Of a stretch of DNA of 64,000 nt, positions 27,058 through 34,630 are shown in pieces; positions within the stretch are counted from its first letter, which is position 1, and each line of letters starts with the position of its first letter. Under the pieces are notes generated by a model. The model was not told the origin of the DNA. It saw only the letters and a program-made list of their open reading frames with translations, and searched no databases. The position numbers were made by a program, and so were the translations under genes. Source of the DNA: a virus; the IMG/VR virus record IMGVR_UViG_3300027708_000030, positions 62,001 through 126,000 of that record. One strand, written 5' to 3'.

Positions 27058-27384
27058 ATGGCATCCGCATTCAAATCAGCTGCAACTACTCTGTCAACTA
27101 CTAGTAGAACAGATCTTTATACTGCACCAGCGTCAACTACAAGTGTGGTGCACAATCTTACTATCGCCAATATCGATGGAACAAACAGCGCAACTATTAC
27201 TATTGAAGTGTACAAAAGTGCTGCAACTACATACTACAAACTGGCATACCTAGTTCCAGTGCCAGCAGGTTCAACATTGATTTTTGATAAGCCAATCAAT
27301 CTAGAAACTGGCGACAAGATCAGTTTGACTGCATCTGCGTCAAATGCTCTTTCTGGTTTTGTTTCAGTAATGCAGATCACTTAA
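27058..27384 (+). CDS. Fibre accessory protein, paralogue 2
   Basis: This 108-residue protein is the paralogue of the 20921 product, aligning at LYTAPASTTSVVHNLTIANI, YKSAATTYYKLAYLVPVPAG and KPINLETGDKISLTASA. The two differ at most positions, so the duplication is old or the copies were acquired independently. It sits 9 bp upstream of an INGAM-type tip gene, as the other copy does (2 bp). Confidence 0.65.
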   Translation: MASAFKSAATTLSTTSRTDLYTAPASTTSVVHNLTIANIDGTNSATITIEVYKSAATTYYKLAYLVPVPAGSTLIFDKPINLETGDKISLTASASNALSGFVSVMQIT

Positions 27385-27393
27385 GGATAAGAC

Positions 27394-28473
27394 ATGGCTC
27401 TTACTCAAGTTCAGAGTGGAATTTTAGCAGATAGTACCCAGACATACGGTATGAAAAACCGCATCATTAATGGTGCGATGGTGATTGACCAGCGTAATGC
27501 GGGGGCTAGTGTTACTCCAGCTTCTAATCCAACTTATACATTGGATAGATGGGTTTACACATATTCACAAAATTCTAAATTTAGCGTTCAACAAAACGCT
27601 GGTTCTGTAACTCCACCCGCAGGATTTACAAACTATATTGGGTTTACTTCTTTAGCGGCAACATCATTAGGCTCAACTGACTATTTTATTTTGCGTCAAA
27701 TGGTGGAAGGCTTTAATACGGCAGACCTCGCTTTTGGAACAGCATCAGCCAAAACCATCACCCTCAGTTTTTGGGTGCGTAGTTCTTTAACTGGTACTTT
27801 TGGTGGTGCAATTTCCAATTCGGGTGAAAGCAGAAATTACCCTTTTACTTACACAATTTCTTCTGCAAACACTTGGGAACAAAAGTCAGTAACCATTGCT
27901 GGTGATACATCAGGAACTTGGTTGACTACCAATGGTATTGGCATTGAATTAAGCATAGGTCTTGGTGTTGGTTCTACTTATAGTGGAACTGCTGGTGCGT
28001 GGACAAGTTCGCTTTTTGTTTGTGCTACAGGTGCTACTAATGTGGCTGGCACAAACGGAGCAACCTTCTACATTACTGGTGTGCAACTAGAAAAAGGCAG
28101 TACCGCAACATCGTTTGATTACAGACCTTATGGGACTGAGTTGCAGTTATGTCAGAGGTATTTTGCTAAATTGAGTGCTGCTGGTGCAGCATATACAGCA
28201 TTTGGTGTTGCTAGAGGAAACGGTGCATCAAGTGTTTATGCTTATCTTAAATACCCAACAACAATGCGTTCAGCCCCTACAACCGTGCAATCTAATACAG
28301 GAGTTAATTTTCCTAGTCAAGCCTCAATAACTGCGATAACTGCAACGTATGACGGTCTTGATTCGTCTGGGGTTGAAATGTCAACATCAGCAACTATTGG
28401 TGCTGGTATTTGTGCGTTATGGAATGCGAATAATAATGGTGCTGCATTTGTTACTTTAAGCGCAGAACTTTAG
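27394..28473 (+). CDS. INGAM-family receptor-binding tip protein, copy 2
   Basis: This is a 359-residue tip with a short N-terminus (MALTQVQSGILADSTQTYGM) fused directly to the hallmark KNRIINGAMVIDQRNAGASV. The core motifs are AKTITLSFWVRSSLTGTFGG, TISSANTWEQKSVTIAGDTS, GVQLEKGSTATSFDYRPYGT and LCQRYFAK. A different C-terminal ~100 residues (AGAAYTAFGVARGNGASSVY) ends in ALWNANNNGAAFVTLSAEL; the terminal (S/T)AEL is shared by most copies. Blocks A and B are nearly identical in DNA to copies 1 and 5, whereas the ends differ. Confidence 0.75.
   Translation: MALTQVQSGILADSTQTYGMKNRIINGAMVIDQRNAGASVTPASNPTYTLDRWVYTYSQNSKFSVQQNAGSVTPPAGFTNYIGFTSLAATSLGSTDYFILRQMVEGFNTADLAFGTASAKTITLSFWVRSSLTGTFGGAISNSGESRNYPFTYTISSANTWEQKSVTIAGDTSGTWLTTNGIGIELSIGLGVGSTYSGTAGAWTSSLFVCATGATNVAGTNGATFYITGVQLEKGSTATSFDYRPYGTELQLCQRYFAKLSAAGAAYTAFGVARGNGASSVYAYLKYPTTMRSAPTTVQSNTGVNFPSQASITAITATYDGLDSSGVEMSTSATIGAGICALWNANNNGAAFVTLSAEL
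27457..27512 (+). repeat. Tip-gene conserved DNA block A, copy 2
   Basis: Near-identical to 21430-21485 and 34807-34862. Confidence 0.7.
28096..28129 (+). repeat. Tip-gene conserved DNA block B, copy 2
   Basis: Identical in sequence to 22060-22093 and 35446-35479. Confidence 0.7.
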
Positions 28474-28482
28474 GAGACATGA

Positions 28483-28644
28483 ATGTATAAACAATCTAAA
28501 TCTTTTATGGAAAATATGAAGATAGTATCAGTAATTCGTTTGTCTGATGGCGCATCTATTCCTTTTGACCCTAACAACACAGACTACCAAGAATACCTAA
28601 AGTGGGTTGCAGAAGGTAATACACCACTCCCAGCAGAGGAATAA
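28483..28644 (+). CDS. Tip-associated microprotein, copy 2
   Basis: This is a 53-residue protein: [18 protein letters not shown], then [20 protein letters not shown] and [15 protein letters not shown]. The region around [10 protein letters not shown] is almost identical to copy 1. AGGAGA precedes the ATG, 9 bp after the tip stop. An overlapping ATG at 28479 is followed at once by a stop, so 28483 is the start. Same inferred role as copy 1. Confidence 0.75.
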   Translation: MYKQSKSFMENMKIVSVIRLSDGASIPFDPNNTDYQEYLKWVAEGNTPLPAEE

Positions 28645-28647
28645 ATA
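28641..28647 (+). promoter_or_regulatory. ATAAATA motif, doubtful promoter
   Basis: The motif spans the microprotein stop codon and ends 5 nt before the next ATG, so any transcript would be leaderless. It may be incidental. Confidence 0.2.
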
Positions 28648-28652
28648 AGTAT

Positions 28653-29693
28653 ATGTACTTAGGCAATCAACCACTCTCAGCGTCTTACCTAACTGATTAC
28701 TTCAGTGGTAACAACACGACTGTAGCATTCACTCTTTCAAGAGCACCAGTATCTGCTTCTTCTGTTATCATCACTATTTCTGGTGTTAAACAGGCAGCAT
28801 CCACATACGGTGTTTCTGGAACAACTCTAACATTCTCTGCTGCACCTCCAACTGGCACAAACAATATTGAAGTGTTACATCTTGGTGTTCAGCCAGATAC
28901 AGTTGTTCAACCATCATACAGAACAATCACAGAATTTACAGCGACTGCAGGACAGACTACTTTCTCTCCTGCTAGTTACACTGCTGGATACATTGATGTG
29001 TATCGCAATGGTGTTAAGTTAGGATCTGCAGACTTCACAGCAACAAATGGTACTAGCGTAGTATTGGCAAATGCCTGTGCAGCTGGTGACTATGTTCGCT
29101 TTGAAGGATTCTTGATCACAACATTTAATAATGCGATTGCCAATACCAATGGTGCTGTTGGTGATAGTTTAATTGCTTCAGTTTCTGCAAGTAAGTTGAC
29201 AGGAACACAAACCATACCAAGAGGCACATTGCCTACGGGGTCTGTGTTGCAGGTGGTGCAAACTGTTAAAACAGATACTTTTTCAACAACATCAGGCTCT
29301 TTAACTGATATAACTGGAATGTCTGTAAGTATTACTCCCACAAGTGCAACAAGTAAAATTTTAGTGCAGTATTTTATTGGAGAAATTGGTCCTGGAAATG
29401 ATGAAGCACTTGGTATTGCATTATTAAGAGGCTCTACTGTTATTGGTGCTGGAGCAACTGCGGGAAGCCGTACTTTAACTTCTACCGCTGCAGTTTATGC
29501 AAATGATAGAGGTGCTCCTCAAGCATTTTGTTTTTTAGATTCACCAGCAACTACATCTTCAACAACTTATAAATTACAAATTTATGTAAATGGCGGAAAC
29601 ACAGTTCATGTTAATAGGTCTTCAACAGACACAGACAGCACAACATATGCAAGAACAGCATCAACAATTACAGCTATGGAGATTGCGGCATGA
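28653..29693 (+). CDS. Tail fibre with SVLQVVQ-type tip, copy 1
   Basis: This is a 346-residue fibre. The N-terminal attachment domain (MYLGNQPLSASYLTDYFSGN, NTTVAFTLSRAPVSASSVII) is followed by a beta repeat (TAGQTTFSPASYTAGYIDVY). From ~198 the tip reads LPTGSVLQVVQTVKTDTFST, ITPTSATSKILVQYFIGEIG, FCFLDSPATTSSTTYKLQIY and ends TASTITAMEIAA. The same tip type, diverged, is in the 31203 gene. This SVLQVVQ...MEIA domain is widespread in marine phage tail proteins. Its stop overlaps the start of its small partner gene (ATGA). Confidence 0.75.
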   Translation: MYLGNQPLSASYLTDYFSGNNTTVAFTLSRAPVSASSVIITISGVKQAASTYGVSGTTLTFSAAPPTGTNNIEVLHLGVQPDTVVQPSYRTITEFTATAGQTTFSPASYTAGYIDVYRNGVKLGSADFTATNGTSVVLANACAAGDYVRFEGFLITTFNNAIANTNGAVGDSLIASVSASKLTGTQTIPRGTLPTGSVLQVVQTVKTDTFSTTSGSLTDITGMSVSITPTSATSKILVQYFIGEIGPGNDEALGIALLRGSTVIGAGATAGSRTLTSTAAVYANDRGAPQAFCFLDSPATTSSTTYKLQIYVNGGNTVHVNRSSTDTDSTTYARTASTITAMEIAA

Positions 29694-29962
29694 ACCACAA
29701 AGCAATTTATGCTCTTTACACAAATGTTGTCACTATTGATGACGGCACTGGCGCTTTTGATAAAGACGGCAACAAAGTAACTATTGATATGTTGGCAGTT
29801 AACGCATGGGTTGACCCCAAAGCATATGTAGCCAAGCGTGCGTCAGAATATCCTACCATCGGTGATCAATTAGATGCACTATGGAAAGGTGGCGATGCAG
29901 CTGCCGAAATGCTTGCAAAAGTACAAGCAGTAAAGAACAAGTATCCTAAGGGAACAGAATAA
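29690..29962 (+). CDS. Small fibre partner (KYPK family), copy 1
   Basis: This 90-residue protein ends in a helical stretch SEYPTIGDQLDALWKGGDAA and VQAVKNKYPKGTE. The 'A-x-x-YP-x-x-x-DQ-x-D-x-x-x...QAVKxKYPK' pattern is repeated in the gene at 32021 and is a known short family downstream of phage fibre genes. It overlaps the upstream fibre by 4 bp and the downstream tip by 1 bp. Likely a fibre-assembly helper specific to the SVLQVVQ-type tip; inferred from pairing. Confidence 0.7.
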   Translation: MNHKAIYALYTNVVTIDDGTGAFDKDGNKVTIDMLAVNAWVDPKAYVAKRASEYPTIGDQLDALWKGGDAAAEMLAKVQAVKNKYPKGTE

Positions 29963-31047
29963 TGACACAAGCAGTCACATTAGCGCAAATAGGTTCTAAT
30001 AATGGAACCTTCCGCAATAAGATTATTAATGGTGCAATGGTTATCGATCAGCGCAATGCTGGTGGAAGTGTCACACCATCTGGTGACCAATATACTGTAG
30101 ACAGATGGCAAATTGCAATCGGTAGTTCTGGTGCATGGGTATCTGTACAACAAAATTCTGGTAATGCTCCAGTCAACCAAGGTTTTGCTCAATGTCTAAA
30201 ACTAACTTCTACTGGTGCCAATACACCTTCTAGTGGCTCAATTCATGTGTTACAACAAAGAATAGAAGGTAACAATATTGCAGATTTATGTTTTGGTACT
30301 GCCAATGCAAAAACAATTACATTATCATTCTGGGTTAATCAAAGCGTGACTGGTACATATGGTGGTGTTGTGACTAATAATGGTATAACTAGAGCGTATG
30401 GTTTTACTTATACTATCAATTCAGCAAATACTTGGGAATATAAAACAGCAACAATTCCTGGAGATACAACTGGCACTTGGGTAATTGATAATGGTATTGG
30501 AATGAGAGTTATATTTAACACAGGTAGTGGATCTGGACAATGCATTACAGCTGGAAGTTGGCAAACTGGTACTGGTGGTATATATGGTGTTTCTGGTGTA
30601 CAAACGCTTTCTTCAACATCTGGTGCTACTATGTATCTTACTGGTGTCCAGTTAGAAGCTGGTACTGTACCAACATCATTTGAACTTCGTTCTTATAGTA
30701 AAGAACTATTGATGTGCCAAAGATACTACGAACTAACTGGTTTTGGTAATATTGCTATTTTTGAATCTGGTTCAACATATGTTATGAACTTAGTTTATAA
30801 AGTCACTAAACGAGCGCAACCATCAATTGGTCTGTATTGGACTTCAAATATTCGTGTTAGACAATTTGGTACTTCCGACAGAGATGCTTCATCTCCAGGT
30901 GTGGGTAGTACAGCAGGTAGCTCAAATGGTGGATATATTAAAATAAATGGATTTGGCTCGGTTGGGGCAACTAGTTCGGTAGCAGGTATTGGGTTTACTA
31001 CTTCGTCAGAAAATGGCGATTTATTTTCCATTAGTGCGGAGTTATAA
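29962..31047 (+). CDS. INGAM-family receptor-binding tip protein, copy 3
   Basis: This is a 361-residue tip with N-terminus MTQAVTLAQIGSNNGTF followed by RNKIINGAMVIDQRNAGGSV. The core has AKTITLSFWVNQSVTGTYGG, TINSANTWEYKTATIPGDTT and GVQLEAGTVPTSFELRSYSK, LMCQRYYEL. It differs in DNA from copies 1, 2 and 5 even at the hallmark and lacks block B, so it belongs to a more diverged lineage. The C-terminus is unique to it (NLVYKVTKRAQPSIGLYWTS) but ends with the shared SAEL. Confidence 0.75.
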   Translation: MTQAVTLAQIGSNNGTFRNKIINGAMVIDQRNAGGSVTPSGDQYTVDRWQIAIGSSGAWVSVQQNSGNAPVNQGFAQCLKLTSTGANTPSSGSIHVLQQRIEGNNIADLCFGTANAKTITLSFWVNQSVTGTYGGVVTNNGITRAYGFTYTINSANTWEYKTATIPGDTTGTWVIDNGIGMRVIFNTGSGSGQCITAGSWQTGTGGIYGVSGVQTLSSTSGATMYLTGVQLEAGTVPTSFELRSYSKELLMCQRYYELTGFGNIAIFESGSTYVMNLVYKVTKRAQPSIGLYWTSNIRVRQFGTSDRDASSPGVGSTAGSSNGGYIKINGFGSVGATSSVAGIGFTTSSENGDLFSISAEL

Positions 31048-31049
31048 AA

Positions 31050-31199
31050 ATGTATAAATTAACTAAAGAAAACGATTCTGTTGTAAAAGATAATATATTG
31101 AGTATTCCATTTGCTGAAGATAATACAGACTATCAAGAATATCTAAAATGGGTTGCTGAAGGTAACACTCCACAACCAGCAGACGAACCACAGGAATAA
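31050..31199 (+). CDS. Tip-associated microprotein, copy 3
   Basis: This is a 49-residue protein: [31 protein letters not shown], then [18 protein letters not shown]. It lacks the RLSDGA segment but keeps the D-Y-Q-E-Y-L-K-W and GNTP core. The ATG lies 2 bp after the tip stop. Same inferred role as copy 1. Confidence 0.75.
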   Translation: MYKLTKENDSVVKDNILSIPFAEDNTDYQEYLKWVAEGNTPQPADEPQE

Positions 31200-31202
31200 C
31201 AA

Positions 31203-32024
31203 ATGGCTTACTTAGGTCGTGTAAAACCAACTGAAACTACATCCAGTGTATTAAGATCTACATACACTGGTAATGGTTCAACCACAACATATGCTCTTCC
31301 TGGTCCAGTTGCCAATGAGACATCAATTATCGCAACTATCAATGGTGTGACTCAGCAAGACGCTGCATACTCTACTGATGGTTCAAATATTATCTTTGTT
31401 GCTGCACCTGCACTTGGTGATAGCATCGAAATCCGTACACTCTCTGCAGTTGCCATGAGTTATGCTCCAAGTGCTGGCTCTGTTGTTACTGGTATTATTG
31501 CTGATGGTGCAGTTACTACTGCAAAGATTAATGACGCTTCTGTGACTGGTGCAAAACTAGCCACTGGTGCAGCTGTTGCAAATATTGGTGCTAGAGCCAT
31601 TACTGTTGGTCAAGTTCCTGCTGGATCTGTGATTCAAGTAGTTTCATCTCAGCCTATCAATCTTTCATCTACAACTGCAAACGCTGTTTTAACATCTTTA
31701 AGTATAACACCATCAAGTGCTTCATCAAGAATACTTCTTTTTGGTAGCGTTGAAGGTGAAAGAAATGGTGGTTCTGCTGGCAATTATATTTTTGGACAAT
31801 TAAGAAAAAATACAACAAATATACGAGGATTTATGAACGCTGCTGGTTATCAACAAACAACAGGTGCTAGAAATTATAATTCATTTGCATATATCGATTC
31901 TCCTTCAACAACATCGGCTATAACATATGATTTATGGGTTGACCACACAACTTCAGGTGCAGCATCTGGCATAACTTGGGGTTGGTACTCAGCATCAATT
32001 CATGCATTGGAGATTGCATCGTGA
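31203..32024 (+). CDS. Tail fibre with SVLQVVQ-type tip, copy 2
   Basis: This is a 273-residue fibre. The attachment domain is MAYLGRVKPTETTSSVLRST / YTGNGSTTTYALPGPVANET, followed by VTGIIADGAVTTAKINDASV and GAKLATGAAVANIG. The tip starts at VPAGSVIQVVSSQPINLSST and has SITPSSASSRILLFGSVEGE, YIDSPSTTSAITYDLWVDHT and the ending SIHALEIAS. It is the diverged counterpart of the tip in the 28653 gene. The next gene starts within its stop (GTGA overlap), mirroring the ATGA overlap of the other copy. Confidence 0.75.
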   Translation: MAYLGRVKPTETTSSVLRSTYTGNGSTTTYALPGPVANETSIIATINGVTQQDAAYSTDGSNIIFVAAPALGDSIEIRTLSAVAMSYAPSAGSVVTGIIADGAVTTAKINDASVTGAKLATGAAVANIGARAITVGQVPAGSVIQVVSSQPINLSSTTANAVLTSLSITPSSASSRILLFGSVEGERNGGSAGNYIFGQLRKNTTNIRGFMNAAGYQQTTGARNYNSFAYIDSPSTTSAITYDLWVDHTTSGAASGITWGWYSASIHALEIAS

Positions 32025-32329
32025 AATCACAAATTAGAGGACATTTAATCGCTGAAGCAATAAGTTCTTTGCGCCCACTATCTTTGTATACGGTAGGTTC
32101 AGATGAAAGTATTAATTGGATTGATACAGTTCAAACTCAACCAACACAAGCAGAAATTGAAGCAGAAATTATCCGTCTTCAAGCTGAGTATAATACTAAA
32201 CAATATCAAAGACTTCGTGCTGCAGAATACCCATCCTACGCAGACCAGTTTGATACAATTTTCCATGAAGGTATTGATGCATGGAAAGCACAGATTCAAG
32301 CAGTTAAAGACAAATATCCTAAGGTCTAA
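32021..32329 (+). CDS. Small fibre partner (KYPK family), copy 2
   Basis: This is a 102-residue protein with a GTG start that overlaps the fibre stop by 4 bp; an upstream in-frame start at 31976 lies well inside the fibre gene and is less likely. The sequence has a SLYTVGSDESINWID strand, a helix QAEIEAEIIRLQAEYNTKQY and the family end AAEYPSYADQFDTIFHEGID / AWKAQIQAVKDKYPKV. It shares the YP...DQ.D and QAVKxKYPK positions with the 29690 product. Probably the assembly partner of the preceding fibre. Confidence 0.7.
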   Translation: MKSQIRGHLIAEAISSLRPLSLYTVGSDESINWIDTVQTQPTQAEIEAEIIRLQAEYNTKQYQRLRAAEYPSYADQFDTIFHEGIDAWKAQIQAVKDKYPKV

Positions 32330-32332
32330 GAA

Positions 32333-33379
32333 ATGCCATTAACACAAATTACTACCAGTAATATCGACACAACAAATTCGTTGTTCTTCCGCAATCGTAT
32401 CATTAATGGTGCGATGATGATTGACCAAAGAAATGCTGGAGGTAGTGTTACAGTAGCTAGTTCTTCTGTATATACATTAGACAGATGGGCTACATTAAAT
32501 GTGGCAAGTTCTAAATTTTCTGTGCAACAGAATGCTGGTTCTGTTACTCCACCACCTGGCTTTACTAATTATCTTGGTTTAACTTCATTAGCAGCTACAA
32601 GTCTTGCAGCTGGTGATTATTATCAAGTATTACAGACAATCGAAGGAACTAATATTTCTGATTTAGATTGGGGTAAATCCACTGCTAAATCAATTACTGT
32701 ATCATTTTGGGTACGCTCAAGTCTTATAGGAAATCATGGAGGAGCACTTTTAAATGATGGTAATGCTCGTTCATATCCATTCTCATATACTATTAATTCT
32801 GCAAATACTTGGGAATATAAAACAATTACTATTGCTGGTGACACATCAGGTACTTGGTTAACAACTAATGGTATTGGTTTACAATTGCGTTTTTCTTTGG
32901 GTATTGGTTCTACATATACTACTACTGCGGGTGCATGGGTTTCTGGAGTTTATGGTGCTCCAACAGGATCAGTAAATATTGCTGGAACAAACGGAGCAAC
33001 TTTCTATATTACTGGTGTACAGTTAGAAGTTGGTACTGCTGCGACTGCATTTGAGCGTCGTCCATATGGTACTGAGTTAGAATTGTGTCAGAGATATTAT
33101 GGATATTACCCATCAGTAACATTCACAAACCCATCTACAGCTTTATACAATGGATTTATTTTACATTATAAAGTTACAATGAGAGGAACTCCTACGGTTG
33201 TGTGTTATAGTACAGCTACAGGAGCAGCAAATAAATTACGATATCAAGATGGTGCAGCTGATATCACCACTTATCAAGGTGGAACCAATGCTAATACAGT
33301 TTCAATAGCTGCAAATAATTCAAGCACTAATGGTGGGTCAAATATGTTCGTTACTGTTACATGCGATGCGGAGTTATAA
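32333..33379 (+). CDS. INGAM-family receptor-binding tip protein, copy 4
   Basis: This is a 348-residue tip: MPLTQITTSNIDTTNSLFF, then RNRIINGAMMIDQRNAGGSV, AKSITVSFWVRSSLIGNHGG, TINSANTWEYKTITIAGDTS, and GVQLEVGTAATAFERRPYGT, LCQRYYG. Its C-terminal ~95 residues (YPSVTFTNPSTALYNGFILH) are unrelated to the other copies and end VTCDAEL. Its hallmark DNA is diverged from blocks A and B. It starts 3 bp after the KYPK-family gene and is followed by a microprotein. Confidence 0.75.
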   Translation: MPLTQITTSNIDTTNSLFFRNRIINGAMMIDQRNAGGSVTVASSSVYTLDRWATLNVASSKFSVQQNAGSVTPPPGFTNYLGLTSLAATSLAAGDYYQVLQTIEGTNISDLDWGKSTAKSITVSFWVRSSLIGNHGGALLNDGNARSYPFSYTINSANTWEYKTITIAGDTSGTWLTTNGIGLQLRFSLGIGSTYTTTAGAWVSGVYGAPTGSVNIAGTNGATFYITGVQLEVGTAATAFERRPYGTELELCQRYYGYYPSVTFTNPSTALYNGFILHYKVTMRGTPTVVCYSTATGAANKLRYQDGAADITTYQGGTNANTVSIAANNSSTNGGSNMFVTVTCDAEL

Positions 33380-33381
33380 AA

Positions 33382-33537
33382 ATGTATAAACAAGTAAAAT
33401 CACCTGCTGGAATTATCTTAGATTATGTTATCAGAGAAACTGGTGGATGGATTCCATTCGATCCAGATAATAGAGACTACCAAGAATATCTAAAATGGTT
33501 AGAAGCAGGTAATACTCCGCTTCCTGCAGACGAATAA
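33382..33537 (+). CDS. Tip-associated microprotein, copy 4
   Basis: This is a 51-residue protein: MYKQVKSPAGIILDYVIRET, GGWIPFDPDNRDYQEY, then LKWLEAGNTPLPADE. It is the most diverged copy in the N-terminal half but keeps the [16 protein letters not shown] and GNTP core. The ATG is 2 bp after the tip stop. Same inferred role as copy 1. Confidence 0.75.
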   Translation: MYKQVKSPAGIILDYVIRETGGWIPFDPDNRDYQEYLKWLEAGNTPLPADE

Positions 33538-33540
33538 ATA
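33534..33540 (+). promoter_or_regulatory. Candidate late promoter (AATAAATAA)
   Basis: ATAAATA overlaps the microprotein stop and lies 26 nt from the next fibre start. Confidence 0.4.
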
Positions 33541-33566
33541 ACAGAGAACATCACAGAGAATAACCT

Positions 33567-34418
33567 ATGTATATTGGAAGAGATCCCATCTATGGCGCCT
33601 ACGAGTTACAAACGCTAACTCCAGACAGTAGCACAACTACATTCACTCTGACTTATGCCGTTGGTGCAGCTCCAGCCATCATGGTATTTTACGGTGGTGT
33701 ATATCAAACTCCAGGTGTGGCATATGCTTTATCAGGTGGTGGTACAAGCATTGTTTTCTCTGAAGCACCAGTAACTGGCACAACATTAATCATTGTCTAT
33801 CTCGGTCGTCAATTAACAGTTGCTCGTACTGCTGGACAAGAAACAACTACACAATCGTTTACTGGTGACGGAACAACTACCAGTTTTACACTAACAGATG
33901 CACCAGTTGTTTCTTCAGGTGTTCTAGTATTCATTGATGGTATTCAACAGAAACTTACAACACACTTTTCTGTTTCTGGCTCTAACATTATTTTCAACAC
34001 TGCTCCTGATGCCAGTGCTGAAATTGATGTTTATACACTGGTCAAGGAAAAAGTTTCTATTGACACAGTTGGTGATGGTGTGCTTACTCGTGCAAAATTA
34101 GCGTCTTCAATTAATCGTAGCACAGTTGGTGTTTACTCGATTATCACTGGTGCAACAACTGCTACTGCTGGTTCTTATTACTTTGTAGATACTACCTCAG
34201 CTGCGATTACTCTAACATTACCAACAACTGCAGTATTAGGTGATACCATTCGTATTATAGATATGGCAGGAACATTTGCTACAAACAATTTAACAGTGTC
34301 TAGAAATGGTCACAAAATTCAAAGAATCGCAGACAACTTAACAGTTAACCTTGCTGGTTCTTCTTTTGATTTAATTTACTCGAACAGCACAAACGGCTGG
34401 CTCGTATTCTCACTGTAA
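33567..34418 (+). CDS. Tail fibre shaft/attachment protein
   Basis: This 283-residue protein begins with MYIGRDPIYGAYELQTLTPD and contains two similar beta repeats: SSTTTFTLTYAVGAAPAIMV and GDGTTTSFTLTDAPVVSSGV, each followed by an F-x-G/D-x-hydrophobic strand and a LxxY-V-Y end. After a GDGVLTRAKLASSINRSTVG element it ends in a domain GAYYFVDTT-like (TATAGSYYFVDTTSAAITLT, NLTVSRNGHKIQRIADNLTV) typical of phage fibre C-termini. No separate small partner follows; the next genes are a short tip-like protein and INGAM copy 5. Confidence 0.7.
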   Translation: MYIGRDPIYGAYELQTLTPDSSTTTFTLTYAVGAAPAIMVFYGGVYQTPGVAYALSGGGTSIVFSEAPVTGTTLIIVYLGRQLTVARTAGQETTTQSFTGDGTTTSFTLTDAPVVSSGVLVFIDGIQQKLTTHFSVSGSNIIFNTAPDASAEIDVYTLVKEKVSIDTVGDGVLTRAKLASSINRSTVGVYSIITGATTATAGSYYFVDTTSAAITLTLPTTAVLGDTIRIIDMAGTFATNNLTVSRNGHKIQRIADNLTVNLAGSSFDLIYSNSTNGWLVFSL

Positions 34419-34426
34419 GGTAAAAA

Positions 34427-34630
34427 ATGGCGACAATATACAGCGCAATTAAGAACTATGGTGGAGCTGCAGGTGGTGGCTCTGACAAGGTATTCGTTGA
34501 GAATGATAAAACAATGAACAGTAGTTATACTATTACTACTGGTAAAAATGCCGAAGCAGTTGGTCCAATTACCGTTGCTTCAGGTGCAACTCTAACAGTT
34601 CCAAGCGGACAAAGATTGGTGATACTATGA
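34427..34630 (+). CDS. Short fibre-tip-like protein
   Basis: This is a 67-residue protein: a GGAAGGGSDK linker, then KVFVENDKTMNSSYTITTGK and GPITVASGATLTVPSGQRLV. The 'VFxENDxxxxxxYTIxxGKNAxxxGPIxVxSGxxxTVPSG' segment is normally the C-terminal domain of cyanophage-like fibre proteins; here it is a free-standing gene. It overlaps the next tip gene by 4 bp (ATGA), so translation is probably coupled. Confidence 0.7.
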   Translation: MATIYSAIKNYGGAAGGGSDKVFVENDKTMNSSYTITTGKNAEAVGPITVASGATLTVPSGQRLVIL

